From: Pseudomonadota bacterium
Lineage (GTDB): Bacteria > Pseudomonadota > Alphaproteobacteria > Rhizobiales > Devosiaceae
NCBI GenBank assembly: GCA_023433775.1
Contig: JAEYTY010000089.1
Coordinates: forward strand, 1-25,468
DNA length: 25,468 nucleotides
Direction: 5' to 3'
Both the position numbers and the translations under genes were made by a program. Below are positions 14,673 to 22,041 of the stretch, piece after piece (positions within the stretch are counted from its first letter, which is position 1; each line of letters opens with the position of its first letter). A model generated the notes under the pieces. The model made no database searches. It saw nothing but the letters and a program-made list of their open reading frames with translations, and was not told the DNA's origin.

Positions 14673-15632
14673 ATGGGACAACTGATCGACGGAAAATGGT
14701 CCACCCAGTGGTATGACACCAGCAAAAGCGGCGGCAAATTCGTCCGCAGCCAATCCGGCTTCCGCAACTGGATCACCCCCGATGGCAGCGCCGGCCCTTC
14801 GGGCGAGGGTGGCTATGCGGCAGAAGCCGGGCGCTACCATCTCTATGTCTCACTTGCCTGCCCCTGGGCACACCGCACGCTGATCTTCCGCAAGCTCAAG
14901 GAGCTTGAGAACCTGATCAGTGTCTCCGTCGTTTCGCCCAAAATGCCGGATGAAACAGGCTGGAGCTTCAACAAGGACGAAGGTTCGACCGGCGACGACC
15001 TGCTGGGCAAGGACTATCTCTGGCAGGTCTACACCCAGGCCGTGCCAGACTATACCGGGCGCGTCACCGTGCCCGTGCTGTGGGACAAGAAGACAAACAC
15101 CATCGTCTCCAACGAAAGCGCCGAAATCATCCGCATGTTCAATTCGGCCTTCAATGAGCTGACCGGCAACACGGACGATTATTATCCCGAAGCCCTGCGC
15201 GCCCAGATCGACCCGATCAATGACCGCGTCTATGACGAGATCAACAATGGCGTCTACAAGGCCGGCTTTGCCACCGAGCAAGGTCCTTATGACGAGGCTG
15301 TCAGCACGCTGTTCGAAGCGCTGGACTGGGTTGAAGGCCTATTGGGCGAAACAGCCTATCTCACCGGCGATACCATCACCGAGGCCGATTGGCGGCTGTT
15401 CACTACGCTGGTGCGGTTCGACGCGGTCTATGTCGGCCACTTCAAATGCAATCTGAAGCGCATCGCCGACTACAAGAACATCTCGCACTATCTCAAGGCG
15501 CTTTACGAGGTGCCGGGCGTCAAGGAAACGGTCGATCTCGACCATATCCGCACCCATTATTACTGGAGCCACACGACGATCAATCCGCACCGCATCATCC
15601 CGATCGGGCCTGAATTGCCGTTCCTGGGCTAG
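14673..15632 (+). CDS. yqjG: Glutathionyl-hydroquinone reductase (Xi-class GST)
   Basis: These enzymes use glutathione to reduce glutathionyl-hydroquinones and related conjugates. The 319 residues match YqjG/PcpF length. The catalytic cysteine sits in S-L-A-C-P-W-A-H-R near residue 61, inside the thioredoxin-like half. I-V-S-N-E-S-A-E-I-I-R near 153-163 is the glutathione gamma-Glu-binding segment. The C-terminal helical domain carries L-T-G-D-x-I-T-E-A-D-W-R-L-F and the family-typical Y-x-x-H-F-K-C-N. I chose the ATG at 14673 because AGAGG lies six bases upstream and M-G-Q-L-I-D-G-x-W is the usual N-terminus. A longer frame from 14523 adds residues unlike the family. It is convergent with the second Nudix gene. 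Confidence 0.94.
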   Translation: MGQLIDGKWSTQWYDTSKSGGKFVRSQSGFRNWITPDGSAGPSGEGGYAAEAGRYHLYVSLACPWAHRTLIFRKLKELENLISVSVVSPKMPDETGWSFNKDEGSTGDDLLGKDYLWQVYTQAVPDYTGRVTVPVLWDKKTNTIVSNESAEIIRMFNSAFNELTGNTDDYYPEALRAQIDPINDRVYDEINNGVYKAGFATEQGPYDEAVSTLFEALDWVEGLLGETAYLTGDTITEADWRLFTTLVRFDAVYVGHFKCNLKRIADYKNISHYLKALYEVPGVKETVDLDHIRTHYYWSHTTINPHRIIPIGPELPFLG

Positions 15633-15648
15633 GCTCAATAGCCCCAGG
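15623..15648. terminator. Stop-spanning hairpin between yqjG and Nudix gene
   Basis: CCTGGGCTA (15623-15631) pairs with TAG-C-CCCAGG (15639-15648) with one bulged C and a 7-nt loop. It covers the TAG of yqjG and the TGA of the opposing gene. No T-tract follows on either strand. Confidence 0.45.
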
Positions 15649-16108
15649 TGGTGCGCTTCTCCACCTTGTCGAAATATTCGTCCACGCGCTGGCTGGTCGC
15701 CGGGGTCACCTTTTCAGGCAGGGCCCGGCGGTCAAACCAGGCGACCTCGGCAATCTCGTGGTCGGGCTTGCGTTCGAATTCCTTCTCGAACTTCGTCGCC
15801 ACATAAAAGGCCACATGGTCACGGTTCGTGACCACGCTGGCATTGTGATAAAGCCCGAACAGATGCATCGGGCCAATGACGCGATAGCCCGTCTCTTCCA
15901 GCGTCTCGCGGGCGCCAGCCTCTTCAAATGTCTCGCCCGGACCAACGCCGCCGCCGGGAAATTGCCAGCCGGGCACATAGGTGTGGCGAATGAGCAGAAC
16001 CTTGTCGCCATCCACCACCATGACCCGCGCGCCCATGGTCATGCGATGCCAGAGCCCCTTGAGGGTCAGAAAAATGCGCGCACGCACGCGCTGGAAGCGA
16101 TTCATCAT
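15635..16108 (-). CDS. Nudix hydrolase
   Basis: The 157-residue protein has a complete Nudix box, G-G-V-G-P-G-E-x(7)-R-E-T-L-E-E-T-G, at about residues 59-81, with all metal-binding glutamates present. It is preceded by H-T-Y-V-P-G-W-Q-F-P-G-G-G. The N-terminal 25 residues are basic and amphipathic. The ATG at 16108 has GGAG seven bases upstream. Longer in-frame versions to 16273 would overlap the divergent phosphoesterase and lack family similarity. It is close to the general ADP-ribose/NDP-sugar Nudix type, but the substrate cannot be assigned. It is unrelated in detail to the CoA-type Nudix protein at 13053-13685. Confidence 0.9.
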   Translation of the reverse strand: MMNRFQRVRARIFLTLKGLWHRMTMGARVMVVDGDKVLLIRHTYVPGWQFPGGGVGPGETFEEAGARETLEETGYRVIGPMHLFGLYHNASVVTNRDHVAFYVATKFEKEFERKPDHEIAEVAWFDRRALPEKVTPATSQRVDEYFDKVEKRTTWGY

Positions 16109-16263
16109 CGGCCGGCTCCGTTTCTGGCCTATGGCTAATGCATCAGACCAAAAAGCGATACCGGCTTTATGACCCGCTCTGACCAGAGCCGGGCCGACAA
16201 AAATGAACTCTGCGACCGATTGACCGTTTTCTTGACTGCGCCCTTCTGGCACAACCCACCGCA

Positions 16264-17154
16264 ATGACCACACTTGCTCATATTTCGGACCTGCATTTGT
16301 CGCCGATGCCCGAGGTCGGCTGGCGCGACCTGGCAGGCAAGCGTCTGACCGGGTTCCTTAACTGGAAGCTCAAGCGGCACGGCGAGCTCAACAGCGAAAC
16401 GCTGAACAGCCTTGTCGGTCACATGCAGGCGCAGCGTCCCGACTTCACGGCCGTCACCGGCGATATGACCAATCTGGCCCTTCCCGCGGAAGTGACCCGC
16501 GCCGGCAAATGGCTGGAGGCGCTGGGCCCGAGTGATAGCATTGCGGTCTGCCCTGGCAATCACGACGCCTATGTGCCCGGCGCGCTGGAAATGGCGCAGG
16601 ATATCTGGGGCCCTTATATGCAGGGCGAGACGGTTGAAGGCGCCGCCTTCCCCTTTGTGCGCCGCATCGATGATGTTGCCATCATCTCCTGCTCCAGCGC
16701 AGTCCCGACGCCGCCTTTTCTCGCCGTGGGTCGCTTTGACGAAAAGCAGGCGGCGCGTCTTGCCCGAATTCTGAAGCTCCTGGGTGATGCAGGCTACTTC
16801 CGGGTCGTGCTGATCCACCACCCGCCCAATGCCGAATTGCAGCATCCTTCCTTTGGGCTCAAGGGCCACCGGCTGTTCCGCCGGGTTATTGCCGAGCATG
16901 GCGCCGAACTGGTGCTGCACGGGCATACCCACCGCTCGTCGATCCACCACATTCCGGGCCAGCACCAGGAAGTGCCGGTCATCGGGGTCGCCGCCGCCAG
17001 CGCCGCACAGGGCGGCACACTCGACGATCCGGCGCGCTACAATCTGTTCCGCATCGAAAAGTCCGGCGATAAATGGGCCTGCACCATGCGCGAATACGGC
17101 TACCAGCGCCTCGGCACCGAGATCGTCATGCGCTTGCAGATGCGGATCTACTGA
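16264..17154 (+). CDS. Calcineurin-like metallophosphoesterase
   Basis: The 296-residue protein has all the motifs of the binuclear metallophosphoesterase fold: S-D-L-H-L-S (D9, H11), T-G-D-M-T-N near 66-71, G-N-H-D near 97-100, I-H-H-P-P near 185-189 and H-G-H-T-H near 219-223. There is no signal peptide, so it should be cytoplasmic. This group includes cyclic-nucleotide phosphodiesterases and lipid-A-related hydrolases. The substrate is not evident. It is divergent from the Nudix gene with about 155 bases between starts, and is followed 14 bases later by the hairpin repeats. Confidence 0.93.
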   Translation: MTTLAHISDLHLSPMPEVGWRDLAGKRLTGFLNWKLKRHGELNSETLNSLVGHMQAQRPDFTAVTGDMTNLALPAEVTRAGKWLEALGPSDSIAVCPGNHDAYVPGALEMAQDIWGPYMQGETVEGAAFPFVRRIDDVAIISCSSAVPTPPFLAVGRFDEKQAARLARILKLLGDAGYFRVVLIHHPPNAELQHPSFGLKGHRLFRRVIAEHGAELVLHGHTHRSSIHHIPGQHQEVPVIGVAAASAAQGGTLDDPARYNLFRIEKSGDKWACTMREYGYQRLGTEIVMRLQMRIY

Positions 17155-17164
17155 CCGGCCCGAA

Positions 17165-17320
17165 GGGCAAAATCGCTCCAGTGGAGCGATTTTAGGTCAG
17201 GAGGCCATGAGAGCTATGCTCGAATGGCGAAGATCGCCGGCGATCCGCAGGACGAAAGGCTCCAGTGGAGCCTTTCGAGCCAAGAAGGCCACGAGACCTG
17301 TGGTCGAGTGGCAGGCCTGA
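17165..17320 (+). repeat. Two tandem hairpin repeats downstream of the phosphoesterase gene
   Basis: The first copy has AAAATCGCTCC (17169-17179) paired perfectly with GGAGCGATTTT (17183-17193), then AGGTCAGGAGGCCATGAGAG and CTATGCTCGAATGGC. This nearly matches the reverse complement of the repeat at 514-593. A diverged second copy 84 bases on has CGAAAGGCTCC (17253-17263) paired with GGAGCCTTTCG (17267-17277), followed by a similar AAGGCCACGAGACC...GAGTGGC tail. The arms changed together, so pairing was kept while sequence drifted. Confidence 0.85.
17169..17193 (+). terminator. Intrinsic terminator-like hairpin after phosphoesterase gene
   Basis: A perfect 11-bp stem with a 3-nt AGT loop, 14 bases past the TGA at 17152-17154. 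The 3' arm ends GATTTT followed by A, as in the repeats after ychF. The 17155-17367 stretch holds these repeats and no other gene. Confidence 0.6.
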
Positions 17321-17367
17321 ATGGCGAAGCCACCGCCCTACTCCCAACACACGCGCAAATCACCTAT

Positions 17368-18726
17368 ATGGTAGTCAAAGCCAGCGAGTTGCCCGTGACT
17401 GAATCCTTCCGCATCGAGCGCCCCACCTTCGATCCTGCAACGGGCGAAGCGCGCTTTCCTTACCGCCTGAACGATCTCAGCTTCACCGAAGTGCTGACTC
17501 TGCCGGCAGGCGCAGATGCCAATGCCGCCGCCTCGCCCTCCTTTGTCAAATTGCTCGATCTCACAGCCTTCGTGCTTGGCGTCAGCTATTTCAAACTGCG
17601 CGCGCCCTTCGCCATCACGGCGCCGGAGATCGCGCTGACCGAAGCCGAACGCGCCTTCGTCATCGATATCTACGAAAATGGCCTCGGCGAATTCTACGCG
17701 CGCAACAATCTGGCCCGCTTCGGTCGGTTGACGCTCGACACAGCCGAGGACACGGACAAAGCCAAACCACGCCCGGATCTGCCGGAGCGTACCCTGTTGC
17801 CCATCGGGGGCGGCAAGGATTCGCTGGTCAGCGTCGAACTCCTCAGCCATGCCGGTGCGGATTACACCCCCTTCGCGGTCAATCCCAAGGGCCCGATCCT
17901 CACATCGGTCGACGCCATCGGCACCAAACCCCTTTACGTCACACGCACGCTCGACCCCGAAATGATCCGGCTGGGCAAGGAGCCTGGCTTCTACAATGGC
18001 CACGTCCCCTCGACCGCCATCAACTCGATGATCGCCTCGCTCTGCGCCCTCCTCTTTGGCTATAATCAGATCGTGCTGAGCAATGAGCGCTCTGCCAGCG
18101 AAGGCAATGTCGTTTTCGATGGGCGCGAGACCAATCACCAATATTCCAAGTCGCTCGGCTTCGAACTGTTGATTGCCGACATTCTCGCCAATGGCACGGG
18201 CGGCGCGCTGCGCTATTTCTCGCTGCTGCGGCCCTATTCGGAAGCGCGCATCGCCTCGCTCTTCACCAAGGGCAGCCGCTTCGACAGCGTCTTTTCCAGC
18301 TGCAACCGCAATTTCCGCCTCAATGGCAATGACGGCCCGCTCTGGTGCGGCGAATGCCCCAAATGCCATTTCGTCTTCCTGATCTTCGCGCCCTTCATGG
18401 CCAAGGATCGGCTGCTCTCGATCTTCGGATCGAACCTCCTCGACAATCCCGCCAATGAACGCTCCTTCCGCGAACTGGCGGGCCTTTCGGGCCAGAAGCC
18501 ATGGGAATGCGTGGGCGAAATCCTCGAAGCCGCCGCCTGTTTCTACACGCTGACCCGCCATGCCGACTGGCATCAGGACAAGGTCGTCATGGCGCTGAAA
18601 GCCGATCTCTTCGCCCAATATGGCGAGGAAAAACTGCAATTGGCCATGGCCGAGTGCCTGATCGACAGCCACGACCACCATATACCGCCCGAACTCGCCG
18701 CACGGGTTGCTGCCCATGCGGTTTGA
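17368..18726 (+). CDS. murL: UDP-MurNAc-L-Ala-L-Glu epimerase (MurL family)
   Basis: MurL, described in Xanthomonas, inverts the terminal L-Glu of UDP-MurNAc-L-Ala-L-Glu to D-Glu in an ATP-dependent reaction. This 452-residue protein fits that family in size. It has a PP-loop-like nucleotide motif L-P-I-G-G-G-K-D-S at about 144-152, S-N-E-R-S-A-S-E-G-N near 239-248, and a cysteine cluster C312 and W-C-G-E-C-P-K-C (C327, C330, C333). The overlapping downstream gene is a MurD-type ligase, which is the known pairing. The start is uncertain: ATG at 17368 has a poor ribosome-binding site, and a GTG at 17395 (443 residues) has GAG six bases upstream. The frame stays open back through the repeats to 17224, but those residues are repeat-encoded. 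The family call is from memory and from context. Confidence 0.82.
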   Translation: MVVKASELPVTESFRIERPTFDPATGEARFPYRLNDLSFTEVLTLPAGADANAAASPSFVKLLDLTAFVLGVSYFKLRAPFAITAPEIALTEAERAFVIDIYENGLGEFYARNNLARFGRLTLDTAEDTDKAKPRPDLPERTLLPIGGGKDSLVSVELLSHAGADYTPFAVNPKGPILTSVDAIGTKPLYVTRTLDPEMIRLGKEPGFYNGHVPSTAINSMIASLCALLFGYNQIVLSNERSASEGNVVFDGRETNHQYSKSLGFELLIADILANGTGGALRYFSLLRPYSEARIASLFTKGSRFDSVFSSCNRNFRLNGNDGPLWCGECPKCHFVFLIFAPFMAKDRLLSIFGSNLLDNPANERSFRELAGLSGQKPWECVGEILEAAACFYTLTRHADWHQDKVVMALKADLFAQYGEEKLQLAMAECLIDSHDHHIPPELAARVAAHAV

Positions 18727-20017
18727 CGCGCCCATTCTGCTCTATGGCGCTGGGCGGGAAGCGCTCTCGACGCGCCAGTTCCTCAAACAGCGGCAGCCAG
18801 ACCTAAAGGTCTATGTCTCTGTCGATAGCGGCAGCGCCGATATCCCGGATACAGAATTCATCGCCCCTGCCGACCTGCCCGCCGCAATCGCCGCGCGCCG
18901 CTTCGGCCTCATCGTCAAAAGCCCCGGCGTCTCCCGCTACAAGCCCGTATTCGAACTCGCCCGCGAGGCCGATATCCCGGTCACATCCAACCTCAATCTC
19001 TGGGGCGGCACATTCCGCGATGGCCGCACCGTCATTGCCATCAGCGGCACCAAGGGCAAGTCCACCACCGCGACCCTCACGCATCTGATGCTGGTCCGCT
19101 CCGGCGTCGATGCCGGCCTTGCGGGCAATGTCGGCCTCGCGCCGCTCGAAATCGCCGACCGCCATTCCGTGGTCGTGTTCGAGCTCTCCAGCTACCAGAC
19201 CGCCGACATGGCCTTCATCCCCGATCTGGCGGCAATCACCAATCTCTATCCCGAACATGTCGATTGGCATGGCTCGGTTGATCGCTATTTCGCCGACAAG
19301 CTGCACCTGATTGATCGCGATGGCGGCTTTCCCGTAGGCCTTGGCGCCAAGGCCCAGGGCAATGCGCTGGTCGCCAGGGCCGTGCGTGACCATCGCCGCC
19401 TGTTGCGCGACCTCACCGCCGAAGAGGACGAGGCGATCCAGTCCGCTGTCGCCCATTCCCTGCTGCGCGGCGCACATAATCTCGACAATGCCCGCCTCGC
19501 CGCCCAGATCGCCCTCGCGACAGGTGGAACGCTCGAAGGCGTGCTGGCCGGCATCATGGCCTTCCGCCCCCTGCCGCACCGGCTGGAAGAGCATCGCTTC
19601 GGGACTTTGGTCGCCGTGGACGATTCCATCTCCACAACGCCCGAAGCCACCAAGGTGGCCCTCGCCTCCTACCCCGACCGGCGCATCGCGTTGATTGCCG
19701 GCGGGCATGAGCGCGAACAGGATTATACCGAGCTCGCCTCACTCCTCGCCCGCCATGGCGTGACCACCCTCGCCACCCTGCCCGTCACCGGCGCCCGGCT
19801 TGCAGCCGCAACCAGGCTGGCGGCGCCCGATATCCACGTTCTGGAAGTGCCTGATCTGGAAGCGGCGTTCACCGCCCTCGCTCCCATGCGCCATCGCTTC
19901 GACACCTTGATCCTGTCGCCCGGCGCGCCGTCCTACAACCAGTTCAAAAATTTCGAGGAACGCGGCAAGCTGTTCGTCGCGCTATCCCGCCGCTTCTTTG
20001 CAGACAATCAGAACTAG
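18716..20017 (+). CDS. murD2: UDP-MurNAc-L-alanine--L-glutamate ligase (MurD2)
   Basis: This 433-residue Mur ligase should add L-Glu to UDP-MurNAc-L-Ala, making the substrate of MurL. Ligase motifs in order are the N-terminal Rossmann-like L-L-Y-G-A-G-R-E, V-K-S-P-G-V-S near 67-73, the P-loop G-T-K-G-K-S-T-T at 111-118, E-L-S-S-Y-Q, N-L-Y-P-E-H-V-D-W-H-G-S, and H-N-L-D-N-A-R. D-D-S-I-S-T-T-P-E-A-T stands where classical MurD has NDSKATN. L-S-P-G-A-P-S-Y-N-Q-F-K-N-F-E-E-R-G lies near the end. The ATG at 18716 overlaps murL by 11 bases, and a TTG three codons earlier is also possible. The distance from classical MurD and the pairing with murL favour MurD2 over MurD. Confidence 0.83.
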   Translation: MRFDAPILLYGAGREALSTRQFLKQRQPDLKVYVSVDSGSADIPDTEFIAPADLPAAIAARRFGLIVKSPGVSRYKPVFELAREADIPVTSNLNLWGGTFRDGRTVIAISGTKGKSTTATLTHLMLVRSGVDAGLAGNVGLAPLEIADRHSVVVFELSSYQTADMAFIPDLAAITNLYPEHVDWHGSVDRYFADKLHLIDRDGGFPVGLGAKAQGNALVARAVRDHRRLLRDLTAEEDEAIQSAVAHSLLRGAHNLDNARLAAQIALATGGTLEGVLAGIMAFRPLPHRLEEHRFGTLVAVDDSISTTPEATKVALASYPDRRIALIAGGHEREQDYTELASLLARHGVTTLATLPVTGARLAAATRLAAPDIHVLEVPDLEAAFTALAPMRHRFDTLILSPGAPSYNQFKNFEERGKLFVALSRRFFADNQN

Positions 20018-20034
20018 GGCGTCCTAAAACGCCC
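20017..20034. terminator. Stop-spanning hairpin between murD2 and regulator gene
   Basis: GGGCGT (20017-20022) pairs with ACGCCC (20029-20034) around CCTAAA. It overlaps the TAG of murD2 and the TAG of the opposing gene. The stem is short and there is no T-tract on the plus strand. Confidence 0.4.
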
Positions 20035-21760
20035 CCAGCAGCGATTGCGGCGGCACGCCCGCATTCGACAGCGAAACTCTCACCCGCTCCAGCAAGTCCC
20101 CGTCGCCAATGCGCCGGCCAAGCTGGGTCAGGACCCCCGTGGCGCGGAAACTCGGCACCTCGAGAACACGGGGCAAAAAGCGGCTGACGATCTGATCATC
20201 GCCAATGCCCTGCGCCGCCATAATGGCCAGCACCGGCCCAAGCTCGCGGTCAGCTTGCGAATAGGCCACGGCATAATCGACCGCCGCAGCATAATTCCCC
20301 TCATGGAGTGCCGACAGCGCCGGCACGCCGAGATACCAGGCCGGTGTGTCCGGAACGACATTGATCACCATCTGCATCAGCTTCTTGGCTTCATCCAGCC
20401 TGCCGATAAACGCCAGATGTCGGGCGCGCGACGCAATGGTGTCGGCATTGGCCGGGTTGAGCTGCAATGACGAGCTATAGGACGCCTCCGCCTCGTCATG
20501 CAGCCCCATTGCCTGCTCCAGCCGGGCCTTTTGCTCCCACACGAAACCACTGGTCGGCGTCGCGGCCAATGCATCGTCCAGCATCTGGCCAGCGACGCGG
20601 AAGCGGTCGGATTGCATGAGAACCGAAGCACCATTGCTGGCCGAAAATTCGGCAAAGAGACTGGCCTGCGCGGCAAGGGCCTGGCCCGTCTGCCGGTCGC
20701 GATCAACCAGCGCCAGCAAGCAGGCATTGGCTCTCTCCGCGTCGGTATAGGAGCCACTTTCCCGATAGAGATCGAACAGCATCCGGCAGAGATAAAGCGA
20801 CTCGTCCCCGGCGATGGACTCGCCCCGCCGCAGCAGATCATGCGCACCCGCATGGATGGGACCACGCGGACTGCCAAGCACCATGGCAAACTCGCGTGAC
20901 ACCTGGTCGAGCACATTGGACGACAATGCCTGCTCTGGCGTCAGCGTAATCGCCTTATTCCAGACCACGCCACTGCTGGCCACCTCGGTCAATATGGTAC
21001 TGTACTGCAAGGTGTCGCCTTCGCGGCGAACAATACCGCTGAGCACGAAATCAGAATCGCTGCCCCGTATGGCGCGTGTGCTGCCGCCCCCGCCATAGAC
21101 GGCAGAAATTGTCTCAAACTGATCAAGATCGGTAACCAGCTCGATTGCGAGACCGGAGGCCAGATTGGCGTCGGCCGCAACAGGGGACAGGACCTGGAAC
21201 TCCATTACGGACACTGTCGGGCGCGTCGCGCCAGCTTCGCCCGAGACATTATATTGGGGGCCCCAAGGCGAGGCGAAAAACGCAAAGACCGCCACCGTCG
21301 CTGTAATCAGCGCCAATACGAACCAGCTGACGCTGATCTGGCCATGCGTCGGCTGGTGAGTCGCAATCTCGCGGCTTGGCGGAATGGGCTCAACGGCGCT
21401 GGAAAGCGCAGCAATCGGCACATTTGGCACGAATTCCGGCACGTAACGCCCCACCGGAAGCTCGATGCGAAGCGGGTCATTAATTCCCGGACCGAAATAA
21501 TATTGGTCAAGCAGTGCGCGCAGACGTCTCGCTTGGACTCGCACAATAGGATCAGCCTGTGGATCAAAATCCGCAGGGCGACCCAATACATCAACGGCGA
21601 TTGAATAGGCCTTGATTGCCTGGAAATCGCCGTCAAGTGTGCGAAGCACAATGTATTCGAGAAACCGGCCAAGTTGTGGGGAGCGTGATATTTCGTTCCA
21701 GGCCAGAACGGCCTTCAAGGCATCAACGACATCTTCTCTGGGCGGCACAAAATCTGCCAC
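20024..21760 (-). CDS. Membrane-anchored winged-helix-like regulator with TPR region
   Basis: The 578-residue protein has three parts. Residues about 10-115 form a DNA-binding-like domain of the type found at the N-terminus of many adenylate-cyclase-like and TPR proteins: F-L-E-Y-I-V, I-K-A-Y-S-I-A-V-D-V-L-G-R, F-D-P-Q-A-D-P-I-V-R-V-Q-A-R-R-L-R, and a wing-like L-R-I-E-L-P-V-G-R-Y-V-P-E-F. One transmembrane helix follows at about 144-164. The rest is a TolB/FlgO-like segment (V-S-V-M-E-F) and TPR-like helices. No cyclase domain is present. The layout resembles ToxR/CadC one-component membrane regulators. I start at GTG 21760, which has AGGGGGA upstream. An earlier GTG at 21793 has no such site and falls next to the repeat array. 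Confidence 0.82.
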   Translation of the reverse strand: MADFVPPREDVVDALKAVLAWNEISRSPQLGRFLEYIVLRTLDGDFQAIKAYSIAVDVLGRPADFDPQADPIVRVQARRLRALLDQYYFGPGINDPLRIELPVGRYVPEFVPNVPIAALSSAVEPIPPSREIATHQPTHGQISVSWFVLALITATVAVFAFFASPWGPQYNVSGEAGATRPTVSVMEFQVLSPVAADANLASGLAIELVTDLDQFETISAVYGGGGSTRAIRGSDSDFVLSGIVRREGDTLQYSTILTEVASSGVVWNKAITLTPEQALSSNVLDQVSREFAMVLGSPRGPIHAGAHDLLRRGESIAGDESLYLCRMLFDLYRESGSYTDAERANACLLALVDRDRQTGQALAAQASLFAEFSASNGASVLMQSDRFRVAGQMLDDALAATPTSGFVWEQKARLEQAMGLHDEAEASYSSSLQLNPANADTIASRARHLAFIGRLDEAKKLMQMVINVVPDTPAWYLGVPALSALHEGNYAAAVDYAVAYSQADRELGPVLAIMAAQGIGDDQIVSRFLPRVLEVPSFRATGVLTQLGRRIGDGDLLERVRVSLSNAGVPPQSLLGAF

Positions 21761-21794
21761 GTATCGTCCCCCTAATGCGAACGAGTGTGACACT

Positions 21795-21838
21795 TTACAT
21801 GTAAATTACAACCCTCTTACGTCGATTTTACGTGAATT
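21795..21838 (-). promoter_or_regulatory. Four 11-bp direct repeats (TTAC) upstream of regulator gene
   Basis: TTAC occurs at 21795, 21806, 21817 and 21828, exactly 11 bases apart: TTACATGTAAA, TTACAACCCTC, TTACGTCGATT and TTACGTGAATT. Three of the four continue TTAC(A/G)T. Exact helical-turn direct repeats are the classic layout for tandem binding of OmpR/PhoB-type winged-helix proteins. The array lies 34-78 bases upstream of the GTG start of the membrane regulator and about 200 bases from the divergent receiver gene. The first repeat also forms the palindrome TTTACATGTAAA (21794-21805). Confidence 0.6.
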
Positions 21839-22041
21839 TGCCTCCCGCGGTCGCGAGAACTGATTCATACCCGGCCTGTCGGCGTAGTCGATGACACGAA
21901 TTTCCGCGGTTAGGCCCCGCTAAATACGTATCTCGAACAATTGACCACTCAGTAATACCGCGTTGTTCAGGGCTCGTCAGGGCTGGCACACGCTGCGTTT
22001 CATATTTTTGACTGGCAAGACGTCGGTCCAGAAGGTGTGCA

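Noticed and set aside
16109..16273. Longer N-terminus for the Nudix protein at 15635-16108
   Set aside because: It would overlap the start of the divergent phosphoesterase, and the good ribosome-binding site belongs to the ATG at 16108.
17338..18735. A 465-codon open frame antisense to murL
   Set aside because: No recognisable domain, and the sense strand has the family motifs and the overlap with murD2. It is a codon-bias shadow.
20029..21713. Adenylate cyclase
   Set aside because: Only the N-terminal domain often found with cyclases is present. No class III catalytic domain can be seen in the protein.
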